Source: DATKZH01 sp964475955
Lineage (GTDB): Bacteria > Planctomycetota > Planctomycetia > Pirellulales > Thermoguttaceae
Assembly (NCBI GenBank): GCA_964475955.1
Contig: CAYYZY010000311.1
Span: 1 to 5,207, forward strand
Length of the DNA: 5,207 nucleotides
Reading direction: 5' to 3'
Shown: positions 4,780 to 5,207 of the stretch, one piece after another
Position numbering within the stretch: the stretch's first letter is position 1
Layout: each line of letters begins with the position of its first letter
The notes under the pieces: generated by a model
Databases searched by the model: none
What the model was told of the DNA's origin: nothing
The model's input: only the letters and a program-made list of their open reading frames with translations
Position numbers and translations under genes: made by a program

Positions 4780-5207
4780 GTGAAACGCTGCCGTTGGTGC
4801 CAACGCGAGATGGCCGACGACGCGACCGTCTGCCCTCACCACGACTGCGGGCGCCCGGTCGCCTCGGAGGCCTCCATGAGCGGCCGCATCCCCGCGCCGC
4901 CACCGCCCGCGGGCATCCCCACGCCTCCGCCTGCGCCGACGGATGCCGAGGAGGGTCGCGGCATCACTCCGCCTCCTCCCCCCGGCATGCCCGGCGAGAC
5001 GCGCGGTGCCGCGCCGCCGTCGCCATCACCTCCACCCGGTCCGCCCCCTCCTCCGCCGCCACCGCCTGAAACGCCTGGCGAGATGAAGGGGAGCGCTCCG
5101 TCGCCGCTTCCGCCGGGGGATCCTAAGGGCCCCGGGGCCACGACCCCGGTGCCGCCCCCCCCGCCGTCCCCGCCCGCCGGGCCGTCCCCGCCCCCGGCCA
5201 CCCGCGC
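4780..5207 (+). CDS. Zinc-ribbon protein with long Pro-rich repeat region (3' partial)
   Basis: The frame opens at GTG 4780 (MKRCRWCQRE...) and stays open to the window end, giving 142 residues of an incomplete protein. Residues 4-23 hold a zinc-ribbon-like cysteine set, CxxC-x10-CxxxxC (C4, C7, C18, C23), ending CPHHDCGRPV; the 4-residue second spacing is unusual against the normal CxxC and a His pair sits inside it. From residue 38 the sequence is mostly proline with Gly/Ala/Ser, including an unbroken run of nine prolines. Two related 28-residue units are visible (residues 64-91 and 92-119). This resembles the Pro-rich tail of the preceding VWA protein, so it may also continue into a membrane helix and an extracytoplasmic domain, but that part is not in the window. 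AGAGGA at good spacing supports the start. The first 33 residues are balanced in composition, so the frame is not merely a GC artefact. Function unknown. Confidence 0.8.
   Translation, partial: MKRCRWCQREMADDATVCPHHDCGRPVASEASMSGRIPAPPPPAGIPTPPPAPTDAEEGRGITPPPPPGMPGETRGAAPPSPSPPPGPPPPPPPPPETPGEMKGSAPSPLPPGDPKGPGATTPVPPPPPSPPAGPSPPPATR
4969..5136 (+). repeat. Two imperfect 84-base (28-residue) tandem repeats in Pro-rich coding sequence
   Basis: Unit 1 (4969-5052) encodes PPPPPGMPGETRGAAP and then a Ser/Pro tail; unit 2 (5053-5136) encodes PPPPPETPGEMKGSAP and then SPLPPGDPKG. They align without gaps over the first 16 residues, sharing PPPPP, PGE, a basic-Gly pair and AP. The match is at peptide level, with bases diverged, so this is an old duplication or repeat expansion. 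Further copies may lie past the right edge, where another PPPPP run begins near 5156. Confidence 0.6.

Noticed and set aside
3645..5069. 474-residue + strand frame overlapping the VWA and zinc-ribbon genes
   Set aside because: It is very rich in Arg/Gly/Ala/Pro with no domains, and crosses two well-supported genes in another frame; a GC-bias shadow.
4836..5201. 121-residue Gly-rich minus-strand frame
   Set aside because: It is the antisense of the Pro-rich repeats (CCN read backwards gives NGG, hence Gly), with no independent support.

Overview
The window looks like a whole short contig from a very GC-rich member of the Planctomycetota, probably a Pirellulales-type bacterium from a draft or metagenome assembly. 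This rests on strong G/C bias at third codon positions, an 'NPYASP' start on a small membrane protein (an N-terminus I associate with planctomycete hypothetical proteins), a secreted protein with a planctomycete-looking secretin-like motif, and weak or absent Shine-Dalgarno sites at about half the starts. The phylum call comes from remembered family features, not from a search. The first 43 bases are not genomic: they are the 3' part of the Illumina TruSeq universal (P5) adapter.

Layout, all genes on the + strand: (1) 44-1619, the 3' part of a gene whose start is lost at the adapter junction, encoding a Gly/Pro/Glu-rich low-complexity region, a Tyr-Asn-Pro heptad repeat, a Gly/Tyr-rich linker and a C-terminal beta-propeller-like domain. 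(2) 1682-2161, a 159-residue multi-pass membrane protein. (3) 2197-2910, a 237-residue exported protein with an isolated secretin-like 'VSVPDRG...LGG' motif and one TPR-like helical hairpin. (4) 3000-3359, a 119-residue protein with two zinc ribbons, the second resembling the DUF2082/zinc_ribbon_13 family. (5) 3529-4587, a 352-residue single-pass membrane protein with a Pro-rich N-terminal tail and a von Willebrand factor A (VWA) domain. (6) 4780-5207+, a GTG-started gene running off the right end, encoding a short zinc ribbon followed by a long Pro-rich repeat region.

The six genes are co-directional with gaps of 35 to 192 bases, so one or two transcription units are plausible, but no convincing promoter is visible. 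The largest gap (4588-4779) holds the strongest hairpin in the window and a good ribosome binding site for gene 6, which fits a transcript boundary or attenuating structure before it. The shared theme is envelope-associated or adaptor-like proteins: two are predicted membrane proteins, one is exported, two carry zinc ribbons and three carry low-complexity Gly/Pro-rich segments. No metabolic pathway, RNA gene, CRISPR array, mobile element or recognised defence system is visible. Long open frames on the minus strand and in other + frames are GC-bias shadows. Both contig ends fall in repetitive GC-rich coding sequence, which probably explains why assembly stopped there.
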